Source of the DNA: Eubacterium sp. | GTDB lineage: Bacteria; Bacillota; Clostridia; Lachnospirales; Lachnospiraceae | DNA length: 61,276 bases | Reading direction: 5' to 3' | Assembly: GCA_024696635.1 (NCBI GenBank) | Contig: JAILGP010000143.1 | Span: 1-61,276, forward strand | In this document: positions 37,440-45,608 of the stretch, piece by piece | How positions within the stretch are numbered: the stretch's first letter is position 1 | Layout of the letters: every line of letters begins with the position of its first letter | Notes under the pieces: model-generated | Database searches by the model: none | Seen by the model: the letters and a program-made list of their open reading frames with translations, nothing else | What the model was told of the DNA's origin: nothing | Translations under genes and position numbers: made by a program

Positions 37440-39455
37440 GTGAGAAAGAAAAGTTTAATCAAAAGGTTTGTAGGTTTTATGGTTGCTGGCGCTATGCTTA
37501 TGGCCTGTCTTACCGGGTGTGGTGGAGGTGGCTCTGTTCAGGATGGAACATCAGATAATCAGCAGACAGCAGAGACAAAAAATGAAGAGGCTTCTTCGGA
37601 TAGTCAACAAAGGGAAGAAAAAAAAGAAGAATCTATGCAGGGTGATTCATCAGCAGGAGAGCAGGAAGGTAATAATTCAGAGGATTCGTCTCAAGTAGAC
37701 GATACAGATAATGATAATGAGCCACAGAGTACGGATGATAGTGGACTTGCTGGACTTACATCTAAAGAATATGCAATTATCATGGGAAATGGTATAAATC
37801 TTGGAAATACTATGGAGGCCTGCGATAATTCCCGTCCAGGTGACTATATAAATAATGAGGTTTCATATTTTGAAACCCTGTGGGGCCAGCCTATTACAAG
37901 TCAGAAGATGCTGGATGATATGAAGGCGTCAGGTCTTGATACAGTTCGTATTCCTGTAGCATGGCACAATGCAATGGACTTTACAAATGGTGATTATACT
38001 ATTAAATCAGAATATCTGGCACGAGTTAAGGAAATAGTAGACTATGCATATAATGCTGATCTTTATGTGGTTATTAATGATCATTGGGACAGTGGATGGT
38101 GGGGACTTTTTGGTTCTGCTGAGGAGACAAAACGCCAGGGTGCCATGGACCAGTATATTTCCATGTGGGAACAGATTTCTGAATATTTTAAGGATTATGA
38201 TTATAGACTTGTTTTTGAAGGCGGAAATGAAGAAATAGGCGATAGACTTAATGATATAGATGCTACATTTAACAAGGAGGGAGCAGTTCTTTCTAAGGAT
38301 GAATGTTATTCAAAGGCAAATGAAATTAATCAGACCTTCGTAGATACAGTAAGGAAATCAGGAGGAAATAATGCTGATAGATTTCTTTTGATTCCAGGTT
38401 ATGGTACTGATATTACACAGACTCTTGATGCTAGGTGGCATATGCCAGAAGATACAGCTAGTGACAAGCTTTTCCTTTCAGTGCATTATTATACCCCTTG
38501 GAGCTATTGTGGAAGTTCGGGGGCAACAACCTGGGGAACAAAGAAAAACTATGAGGAAATGAATACGCTGCTTTCTAATCTCTATGATAAGTATGGTAAG
38601 GATTATGGTGTGATACTTGGAGAATGTGGAGTTCTTCCAACCTCAAGTGGAGAGGCAAAACCTAATACCATTCTTTGGTATAAAAATTTCTTTGCAAATT
38701 GTGATAAATATGGATTTGTTCCACTTCTTTGGAATACAGGTGATATTCTTAAGAAGGCTGATGGCTCATGGTATAATGAAGAGGTAAAGAATTTTCTAAG
38801 TGAAAAGGCTTATGTAAATGAGGCATCTTTAACAGAAGAAGAAATACTGGCTGCTGCAGAAAAGGTTATGGCTGAAGGACTTGAGGCCGCTCCTGAAACC
38901 TTCCAGACTGAGGATAAACTGGCAGGTGACGGTAAAGCAATTGCCTGGATTATGTGGGATTCTCAGGATTATAATATAGTTTATAGTGTTGGCGATACCT
39001 ATGATCCTGATTCTGCTACAGCAGGTATAGTTCCTAATGATGTGGAGATTACTGGAGAGGGTACATATACAGTTGGACTTGATTTTACAGGTACAGATGC
39101 TGGTTCGTCAGTAAGTACTGCATTTTCTGCAATAGGAATATCCAATGGTGAAGAATTATTTCCTGGATATATTATTACAATTAAGCAGGTACTAATAAAT
39201 GGTGAGGAGTATAAGCTGCATGGAAGAAATTATACTTCATCTGATGATGGACTTTGCACAAGAACTAATCTTTATAATGAATGGGTCAGCAAAGTACCTG
39301 ATGATGCAAGAACAGCTGCAGGTGGTTTAAATGGATGCAAGCCTTCCATATTTGATCAAAGTGATCTGGGAAGTATTGAGACTCTGGAGATAACATTTGA
39401 CTATACACCGGGTGAACTTGGAATATCCACTAATGATGCTAATTCCAAGAACTAA
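37440..39455 (+). CDS. Surface GH5 endo-glucanase lipoprotein with C-terminal carbohydrate-binding-like domain
   Basis: The 671-residue protein starts at GTG 37440 with TGGAGG 6 bases upstream. A signal peptide with lipobox (LTGC) and a Ser/Glu/Gln/Asp linker of about 80 residues display it on the cell surface. The GH5 barrel has the acid/base N263-E264 (FEGGNEE) and nucleophile E395 (VILGECGVLP). The usual NEP triad is here NEE. GH5 cleaves beta-1,4-linked glucans, mannans or xyloglucan. After about 485 comes a beta-rich module (ITGEGTYTVGLDFTG, then LFPGYIITIKQVLINGEEY) related to the third domain of the protein at 43554. GH29 follows 38 bp later. Confidence 0.87.
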   Translation: MRKKSLIKRFVGFMVAGAMLMACLTGCGGGGSVQDGTSDNQQTAETKNEEASSDSQQREEKKEESMQGDSSAGEQEGNNSEDSSQVDDTDNDNEPQSTDDSGLAGLTSKEYAIIMGNGINLGNTMEACDNSRPGDYINNEVSYFETLWGQPITSQKMLDDMKASGLDTVRIPVAWHNAMDFTNGDYTIKSEYLARVKEIVDYAYNADLYVVINDHWDSGWWGLFGSAEETKRQGAMDQYISMWEQISEYFKDYDYRLVFEGGNEEIGDRLNDIDATFNKEGAVLSKDECYSKANEINQTFVDTVRKSGGNNADRFLLIPGYGTDITQTLDARWHMPEDTASDKLFLSVHYYTPWSYCGSSGATTWGTKKNYEEMNTLLSNLYDKYGKDYGVILGECGVLPTSSGEAKPNTILWYKNFFANCDKYGFVPLLWNTGDILKKADGSWYNEEVKNFLSEKAYVNEASLTEEEILAAAEKVMAEGLEAAPETFQTEDKLAGDGKAIAWIMWDSQDYNIVYSVGDTYDPDSATAGIVPNDVEITGEGTYTVGLDFTGTDAGSSVSTAFSAIGISNGEELFPGYIITIKQVLINGEEYKLHGRNYTSSDDGLCTRTNLYNEWVSKVPDDARTAAGGLNGCKPSIFDQSDLGSIETLEITFDYTPGELGISTNDANSKN

Positions 39456-39493
39456 TTGAATTATAAAACCTAATAATTATATAAGGGGGTAAT

Positions 39494-40978
39494 ATGGGTA
39501 ACAAATATGATATGAAACCTTATCTGGACCATATAGATAAAGGAATTGCTGAGGGACCTTATAGAGCTGATTGGGACAGTCTTTCGAATTTTCGGGTTCC
39601 TGACTGGTTTCCAAGGGCAAAGTTTGGAATATTTATGCATTGGGGAATATATTCTGTTGCGGCAAGATTTAATGAATGGTATTCCAGAAATATGTATAAG
39701 TCCGATATGGAAGAATACAGTGATCATATAGAAAGACATGGGAAGCAGGATGTTTTCGGTTATAAGGATTTTATTCCTCAATTTAGGGCTGAAAAATTTG
39801 ATGCTGACCAGTGGATTCAGATTTTCAAGGATGCTGGTGCAAAATATATAGTTCCTGTAGCAGAGCATCATGATGGGTTCCAAATGTATAAAAGTGAGAT
39901 TAGTCACTGGAATTCATATGAAATGGGTCCTAAGAAGGATATTATAGGACAGCTTTCTGAGGCGGCCAAAAGGGCTGGAATAATTTTTGCGACATCTAAC
40001 CATAGGGCAGAGCATTGGTGGTTCATGGGACATGGCAGAGACATAGAAAGTGATATTCATGATCCTATGGAAAGAGGGGATTTTTATTGGCCTGCCATGT
40101 CTGAACCTGATGTGCAGGATCTTTATAGTAAGCCTTATCCATCCCGGGAATATCTTGATGACTGGCTTATAAGAGTTGTGGAGATTATTGACAAGTATCA
40201 GCCTGCATTTCTTTACTTTGACTGGTGGGTTCAGCATGAGGCTTTTAAGGAAAATATGAAAAAGCTTGCTGCTTATTACTATAATCAGGGAGTGAAATGG
40301 GGGAAGCCTGTTGCCATATGTTATAAGCATGATGGTCTGGCTTTTGGCACTGGAATAGTTGAAATTGAAAGAGGTGCATTTGCAGATATAAAGGCCTTTC
40401 CTTGGCAGACAGATACAGCCATTGCTCATAATTCCTGGTGCTATACAGACAGTCTTGACTACAAGGATGCAAGAATGATAATTGAGCTTCTTATAGATGT
40501 TGTTAGTAAGAATGGTAATCTTTTATTAAATGTAGGTCCTAAGGCTGATGGAACCATTCCGGAAAAGGATCAGGAAATTCTGCAGAAAATCGGAAAATGG
40601 CTTAAGATTAATGGGGAAGCCATATATGATGCTAAGGTCTGGCGTAAATGTAAAGAAGGTCCAGCTCAGGATGTGGAAGGACAGTTCAGTGATGGTAAGC
40701 CTAAGAATTATGGTCCTAAGGATTTTAGATTCACGGCGGGCCATGGTGCGATTTATGTTCATTCACTTTCTTATCCAGAGGATGGAAATGTCTGCATAGA
40801 ATCCCTTAAGCTTTCAAAGGATCAGAATATGCCAGAGTTCCATGGAATAATAGAAGAAGTTACCATACTCGGATTTGATGAAAAGATAGATTTTAATGTT
40901 ACAGAAAAGGGACTTGAATTTAAGACAAATACAGTAAAGAGTGACATGCCTGTGGTTATTAAAATAAAGACCAAGTAG
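39494..40978 (+). CDS. GH29 alpha-L-fucosidase, cytoplasmic
   Basis: The 494-residue enzyme should remove terminal alpha-L-fucose from glycans with retention of configuration. It has no signal peptide, so it works on imported oligosaccharides. Markers are KFGIFMHWGIYSVAARFNEW near the N-terminus, YIVPVAEHHDGFQMY, and the nucleophile D243 (LYFDWW), as in other GH29 enzymes. The C-terminal beta domain is present. The start has AGGGGGT. It lies 38 bp after the GH5 gene with no terminator between, so both are probably one transcript. Confidence 0.9.
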   Translation: MGNKYDMKPYLDHIDKGIAEGPYRADWDSLSNFRVPDWFPRAKFGIFMHWGIYSVAARFNEWYSRNMYKSDMEEYSDHIERHGKQDVFGYKDFIPQFRAEKFDADQWIQIFKDAGAKYIVPVAEHHDGFQMYKSEISHWNSYEMGPKKDIIGQLSEAAKRAGIIFATSNHRAEHWWFMGHGRDIESDIHDPMERGDFYWPAMSEPDVQDLYSKPYPSREYLDDWLIRVVEIIDKYQPAFLYFDWWVQHEAFKENMKKLAAYYYNQGVKWGKPVAICYKHDGLAFGTGIVEIERGAFADIKAFPWQTDTAIAHNSWCYTDSLDYKDARMIIELLIDVVSKNGNLLLNVGPKADGTIPEKDQEILQKIGKWLKINGEAIYDAKVWRKCKEGPAQDVEGQFSDGKPKNYGPKDFRFTAGHGAIYVHSLSYPEDGNVCIESLKLSKDQNMPEFHGIIEEVTILGFDEKIDFNVTEKGLEFKTNTVKSDMPVVIKIKTK

Positions 40979-41086
40979 ACCTTTAAGATTATTAAGTTTG
41001 ATAATCAGTATTTGGCTTATTAATTGATAAGTATTATAATTAAGAAGATTTGTTTCATTATTGTAAATATATAAACTATAATATGC

Positions 41087-41197
41087 TTATAAAATACATG
41101 AGCTATATCGCATTTATAAAATACATGAGCTATATTGCATTTATAAAATACATGAGCTATATCGCATTTATAAATAATTATATGAGCCATATTACAT
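41087..41197 (+). repeat. 27-bp tandem array upstream of the sensor kinase gene
   Basis: Three copies of the unit TTATAAAATACATGAGCTAT plus ATCGCAT begin at 41087, 41114 and 41141; the copies differ only at one C/T. A degenerate 30-bp fourth copy follows (41168-41197). The array sits in the 319-bp gap between the GH29 gene and the sensor kinase gene; the rest of the gap is AT-rich with nothing else seen. Iteron-like spacing, 27 bp, is 2.5 helical turns. Confidence 0.85.
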
Positions 41198-41297
41198 TTA
41201 TAAGTGATTAATAAACTACATTATGTCTAAAATATCTACATAGGCATATTTTGATTATCATTAAAATATTATCTGGAAAAGTATTATGGGGTAGGTC

Positions 41298-43112
41298 GTG
41301 GGTAAACTTCGCGAGATAAATAGAAATCTTAAAATGAAGCAGCGGATGGTCCTGGTATATATGCTGGGGTGCTTTCTGCCGCTTCTTTTAGTGTACATTT
41401 TCATGTTTAATCGTATAAGTAATTCCTTGTGGGAAACCCAGATGACTGATCAGACTGTAAGACTTGAGACGCAGGTTGGTGTGGTTGAGGATGCTATGGA
41501 GGATGCAACCGCATTATCTGTAAGATTTTATATAGATAGTGAAAGTGGTAAGCTTTGTTTGAAACGATATTCTGATGAGGAAGCCCTTAAGTGTGATTAT
41601 AATGAATTTGATGAACTATATGATTATCTTAGAATGTACTATCCCGTTATAAATAGTGTCAGTGTATATCTGGATGAAAGAATGGTGGCAACTGATTATA
41701 ATCCTAATGGAATTAAAATTGATAACAGGCATTATAAATTGATTACACCTACTATTATGGAGAAGGATTGGTACCAAGATGCATCTGGTGCTTATAATAT
41801 ACCAAGATGGTCTTATAGAACGGACGTACAGCTTAATCAGAAAAGTCTTAGAATGGCTCGCGTTATATATGATGAGGCAGGTAATAGGGTGGGGCTTATA
41901 AGTATAGTTTTAAATCCTGAAGTGTGTAATGCTTATATAGATGCTCAGGAATCCAAAGCCTTGATGCTATATAAAAATACCCTTATATATTCGAACTTTA
42001 AGCTGAGTCAGGATGAGGTGGATTATATTCTTTCTAACACAGGGGAGGATGATTATACAGGGAATCTTAACTATAATACTGAGGTTTATCTTACTTCAAA
42101 GGTAAATGTAAAAAGCCGTTATACTTCTGATTATTATAGTATTATTGTTATGACGCAGGATGATGCACTTAGAGCGGCTACGCGAAATGATGCTGTTAAT
42201 CTTATGCTTCCTTTTATTGGAGCAATGATAATATTGGCATTTGCCATTATCATATTCAATGGCTGGTATTCGCAAAGGATTACATCTCTTACAAATGCTA
42301 TGAGACATATAACTGAGAAGGATTATAAGAACGCTGATACAGAGATAGGTGAAGCAAGGGATGAGATATGGGAGCTGTATACTGACCTTAATAAGATGGT
42401 AGAGGATATGAGAAGTCTGGATGAGCAGGCTGCCAATGACAGAGTTCTTAAGGAACAGCTTTATTCCAGACAGAAGGATGTGGAGTTCCAGATGCTGGCT
42501 GCACAGATTAATCCACATTTTCTTTATAATACTCTTGAAAATATCCGTATGCTGGCTTCAATTAATAAGCAGCATGATATAGAGGAGATTGCGGTAGACC
42601 TTACACAGTTGCTCAGGAGCAGTCTGGAGGCAGGAAGTGAACCAAGATCTCTGGCCTGGGAGCTTGATAAGGTTGAGAGGTATATCAGAATACAGGATTA
42701 TCGTTTTGGTGACCGTATTCATTCAACTATTGAATATGATAAGGAAGAAGCGGAAAAATATATGGTGCTTCCACTTATAATTCAACCTATTGTGGAAAAT
42801 GCTTATGTTCACGGTATGGAATCTCAGGAAAGCGGAAATATAATTGTTAGTGTTCAGGTTAAAGAGGAAATCGATAGTCTTATTATCCGTATAGAAGATG
42901 ATGGTGCTGGTATGACCCAGGAGGAACTTGATAAGCTAAAACATAGTATGGAAAACATTGAGGCTTCCGACGGCAGACATATTGGAGTTGGAAATGTAAA
43001 TCAAAGAATAAGACTTAGGTTTGGAGAACAATATGGAGTTTCTATACAGAGTAAGAAGAATGAAGGAACTAAGATAGAAATTTCAATGCCAAGAATTGAA
43101 CGTAATAAATAG
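41298..43112 (+). CDS. YesM-type sensor histidine kinase
   Basis: The 604-residue membrane kinase likely senses an extracellular sugar ligand. It has a TM helix at about 18-38, a Cache-like extracellular domain, a second helix at about 297-320, a HAMP segment, and a His_kinase domain with the phosphoacceptor in QINPHFLYNTLE (about H406). The HATPase region has VENAYVHGM, DDGAGM and GVGNVNQRI. The GTG start follows GGGGTAGG closely. The cognate regulator is probably the YesN-type protein at 52024, with the transporter genes between. Upstream is the 27-bp repeat array. Confidence 0.9.
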   Translation: MGKLREINRNLKMKQRMVLVYMLGCFLPLLLVYIFMFNRISNSLWETQMTDQTVRLETQVGVVEDAMEDATALSVRFYIDSESGKLCLKRYSDEEALKCDYNEFDELYDYLRMYYPVINSVSVYLDERMVATDYNPNGIKIDNRHYKLITPTIMEKDWYQDASGAYNIPRWSYRTDVQLNQKSLRMARVIYDEAGNRVGLISIVLNPEVCNAYIDAQESKALMLYKNTLIYSNFKLSQDEVDYILSNTGEDDYTGNLNYNTEVYLTSKVNVKSRYTSDYYSIIVMTQDDALRAATRNDAVNLMLPFIGAMIILAFAIIIFNGWYSQRITSLTNAMRHITEKDYKNADTEIGEARDEIWELYTDLNKMVEDMRSLDEQAANDRVLKEQLYSRQKDVEFQMLAAQINPHFLYNTLENIRMLASINKQHDIEEIAVDLTQLLRSSLEAGSEPRSLAWELDKVERYIRIQDYRFGDRIHSTIEYDKEEAEKYMVLPLIIQPIVENAYVHGMESQESGNIIVSVQVKEEIDSLIIRIEDDGAGMTQEELDKLKHSMENIEASDGRHIGVGNVNQRIRLRFGEQYGVSIQSKKNEGTKIEISMPRIERNK

Positions 43113-43218
43113 ATATTTCTATGCCGCTTATCAATGATAATGATTAAAAAAGACAAGTATTATCATAGGCGGAATATGATAGTGATAAGATAGAAAAATA
43201 TAATATATTAGCTGTAAT

Positions 43219-43257
43219 AAGCACTCTGGGGATGTTTTGACCTAAGGGTGCTTTTTT
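43219..43257 (+). terminator. Rho-independent terminator after the sensor kinase gene
   Basis: AAGCACTC (43219-43226) pairs with GGGTGCTT (43245-43252) with one G-U pair, and a TTTTTT run follows. It separates the kinase gene from the surface protein gene, which then must have its own promoter. Confidence 0.7.
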
Positions 43258-43497
43258 ATTTAATGAAGGGGATGGGGTGATACCGTACAAGTCTGAAAAA
43301 ATGGCATACAAGTGTGACTGAAGGGAATCATAAAAAAATAATACAAACAACCATAATTATTCTATCAAATAAACTGTGAAAATTAGTGAAAATACTGTTG
43401 AAATTTCACAAGAAACTAGCCAAAAATTAGTGTATTTTTATGCAAATCTTTATGGTTTTAATTAATTTGTCTAGCGCATACACTATCTATAGTCGCT

Positions 43498-43517
43498 GGT
43501 CGGCGAGTTCGCCGATC
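43498..43517 (+). promoter_or_regulatory. GC-rich leader hairpin of the surface protein gene
   Basis: GGTCGGCG (43498-43505) pairs with CGCCGATC (43510-43517), eight base pairs with one G-U, around the tetraloop AGTT. It is 36 bases before the ATG at 43554 and stands out in the AT-rich 441-bp gap. An AAGGAGAGG ribosome site lies 3' of it. It may stabilise the mRNA 5' end. Outside it and the terminator at 43219 no further gene is seen in the gap. Confidence 0.65.
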
Positions 43518-43553
43518 TTGTAAAAATTTTTCATATTATAAGGAGAGGATGAC

Positions 43554-45350
43554 ATGAAAAAAGTATGGAAAAAGCTTCTTTCTATGGCGGTAGTTTCTGC
43601 ATTGGCTCTTGGCCTTGTTCCCCCAACAATCGCACGAGCTGAGGCTGAGGATTGGACCGGAGAAGCTGAAGTATACATTGGTTTCGGTGGTGACAAAGCC
43701 GAGGAAAATGACTGGGGCTTCCAGTATAACAGCCCTGAAAATGAGGGTAACAGTGGCGACATAGTTGCAACAACAGCAACTGCTAAGGTGGGAGATACTG
43801 TTACAGTATCACTTGAGTTCCCTTCAGAAGTTGTAAATACCTGGTGGGTAGCACCTGTAATTGTGGCTTCTGGAATTGGTGAGATGGATGCAACAGTAAC
43901 ATGTAAGATTGATGACCAGGATGTAACTATTAACAGTGAAGCTGGTGATCTATGGTGGTATGAAGCGACTGGTGATTATGATGAAACACAGTCAGTAAGA
44001 CTTGCAGGTGGATGGAATGAATGGGGTACTCAGTACATTGATGAGCCTTCTGGCTTTAAGAAAATAGAGTACACAATAACAATTAACGGAGCTAAGGCTG
44101 CTGCAGCTAATGCAGGACCTGCTTCTGATTTTGAAGGCGAAGCTGATCTTTATATAGGTTTCGGTGGTGACAAGGCTGAAGAGAATGACTGGGGATTCCA
44201 GTATAACAGCCCTGAGAATGAAGGAAATACAGCTGATATCACAGCTACTAACGGGAAATTAAAGGTTGGTGATACGGCTACAGTAACACTTGAATTTGCT
44301 TCAGAAGTTGTAAATACCTGGTGGGTAGCACCTGTACTTGTGGCTGAAGGTGTATCTGAGCTGGATGCAACAGTAACATGTAAGATTGATGATCAGGAAG
44401 TTGAAATCGATCCTTCAGCAGGTGATGCATGGTGGTATGAAGCGACTGGTGATTATGATGAAACACAGGCAGTAAGACTTGCAGGTGGATGGAATGAATG
44501 GGGCACACAGTATATGGCTGAGCCTTCAGGTTTCAAGAAGATAGAGTATACAGTAACACTTAACTCAATGAAGGTTGGAGCAGCTACAGCAACAGACGCA
44601 GATGCAGAAGCAACTGATGAACCTGCGGCAGCACCTGCTGGAGAAGTAGATAAGAACGGAACATACAATGCTTATATAGGAATTCAGACACCTAAGTTTT
44701 CATTCAGAAATGCATGGTATGACGCTTATGGTAAGGATGATGCAGAGAACCCTGGATTCTTCGATAGAATTACTGGATGGGATGCAAACAACGAAGCTGT
44801 TGAACTTCCTGGAACAATCACTGATACAGTTATAGCAGGAAATGGTACTTATGAAGTTTCTATCACTGGTATGGAATTCCCAGAAGATGAGTTCAAGGAT
44901 CAGGAATATATGAATCTTATTTTCCTTGATACAGATATTCCTAATACTGGAGATATTACAATTTCTGATATGAGCCTGAGTGTAAATGGAAGCTCAGTTT
45001 CAATCACACCTGTAATAAGCCCTGATTCACCTGATTATCTGGTAATGCTTATTCAGAATATCTGGAATGAAGAAGTTGCAACAATCGGTTACTATCCAGT
45101 TCCTGTAACAGACATGAAGATTACATTTACAGTTTCAGGTTTTGATTATGATAATGAAACAGCTGTTACAGAAGCAGCAACAGAGGCGGAAGGAGCAACA
45201 GAAGCAGAAGCTGCAACAGAAGCAGAAGTAACAGAAGCTGCTGAGGGTGGACTTGGAACAGGTGCAATCGTAGGTATCGTAGCTGCTATACTTGCAGTAG
45301 CAGGTATCGGAGCAGGTGTCGTAGTTAGTAAGAAGAAAAAAGATAAGTAA
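43554..45350 (+). CDS. Membrane-anchored surface protein with duplicated Trp-rich domains
   Basis: The 598-residue protein has a signal peptide (cleavage near ARA, about residue 29), two near-identical domains of about 145 residues with a 159-residue period (from about 36 and 195; core YIGFGGDKAEENDWGFQYNS and AGGWNEWGTQY), and a third beta domain (about 367-540) related to the GH5 C-terminus. A Thr/Glu/Ala linker, a TM helix near 567-592 and a KKKKDK end anchor it. No LPxTG is present. The aromatic residues resemble a glycan-binding surface. It likely captures polysaccharide for the adjacent ABC importer. No family is known to me. Confidence 0.8.
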   Translation: MKKVWKKLLSMAVVSALALGLVPPTIARAEAEDWTGEAEVYIGFGGDKAEENDWGFQYNSPENEGNSGDIVATTATAKVGDTVTVSLEFPSEVVNTWWVAPVIVASGIGEMDATVTCKIDDQDVTINSEAGDLWWYEATGDYDETQSVRLAGGWNEWGTQYIDEPSGFKKIEYTITINGAKAAAANAGPASDFEGEADLYIGFGGDKAEENDWGFQYNSPENEGNTADITATNGKLKVGDTATVTLEFASEVVNTWWVAPVLVAEGVSELDATVTCKIDDQEVEIDPSAGDAWWYEATGDYDETQAVRLAGGWNEWGTQYMAEPSGFKKIEYTVTLNSMKVGAATATDADAEATDEPAAAPAGEVDKNGTYNAYIGIQTPKFSFRNAWYDAYGKDDAENPGFFDRITGWDANNEAVELPGTITDTVIAGNGTYEVSITGMEFPEDEFKDQEYMNLIFLDTDIPNTGDITISDMSLSVNGSSVSITPVISPDSPDYLVMLIQNIWNEEVATIGYYPVPVTDMKITFTVSGFDYDNETAVTEAATEAEGATEAEAATEAEVTEAAEGGLGTGAIVGIVAAILAVAGIGAGVVVSKKKKDK

Positions 45351-45422
45351 TATTAAAGATTAATAATAAAACAAATAAAGATTTAAAAGCCCAAAAATAA
45401 TTAATAAAGGCGATTTAAAATT

Positions 45423-45506
45423 TCTAAGACTTTTTAATACGTCTTAGAGTTAAACCTTATCTCATACTGGAAAGGAAGCCGTCTCAAGATGAGATAGCTT
45501 CCTTTC
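45423..45506 (+). promoter_or_regulatory. Structured RNA region before the ABC importer genes
   Basis: A hairpin is formed by 45423-45430 with 45441-45448 (8 bp, T-rich loop). A second set offers alternatives: 45458-45465 with 45489-45496 (8 bp), or 45470-45479 with 45497-45506 (10 bp). Both cannot form fully because they interleave with no connecting loop, so the region can switch between two structures. No poly-U follows the second hairpin. It lies in the 258-bp gap that leads to the permease gene at 45609. Confidence 0.5.
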
Positions 45507-45608
45507 TAAATAAAATGGGATAAAATATAGATATTAAAAAGACTGGATTATAGACTAGATAAAAGAATTAAAGTAACAAACGTATCTATTAGGAAGGAGA
45601 ACGGTAAA

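Noticed and set aside
41087..41197. CRISPR array
   Set aside because: The repeat units are contiguous with no unique spacers and there are no cas genes.
45458..45506. H-type pseudoknot
   Set aside because: The two stems have no loop between the third and fourth strands, so both cannot form at full length; described as alternative hairpins instead.
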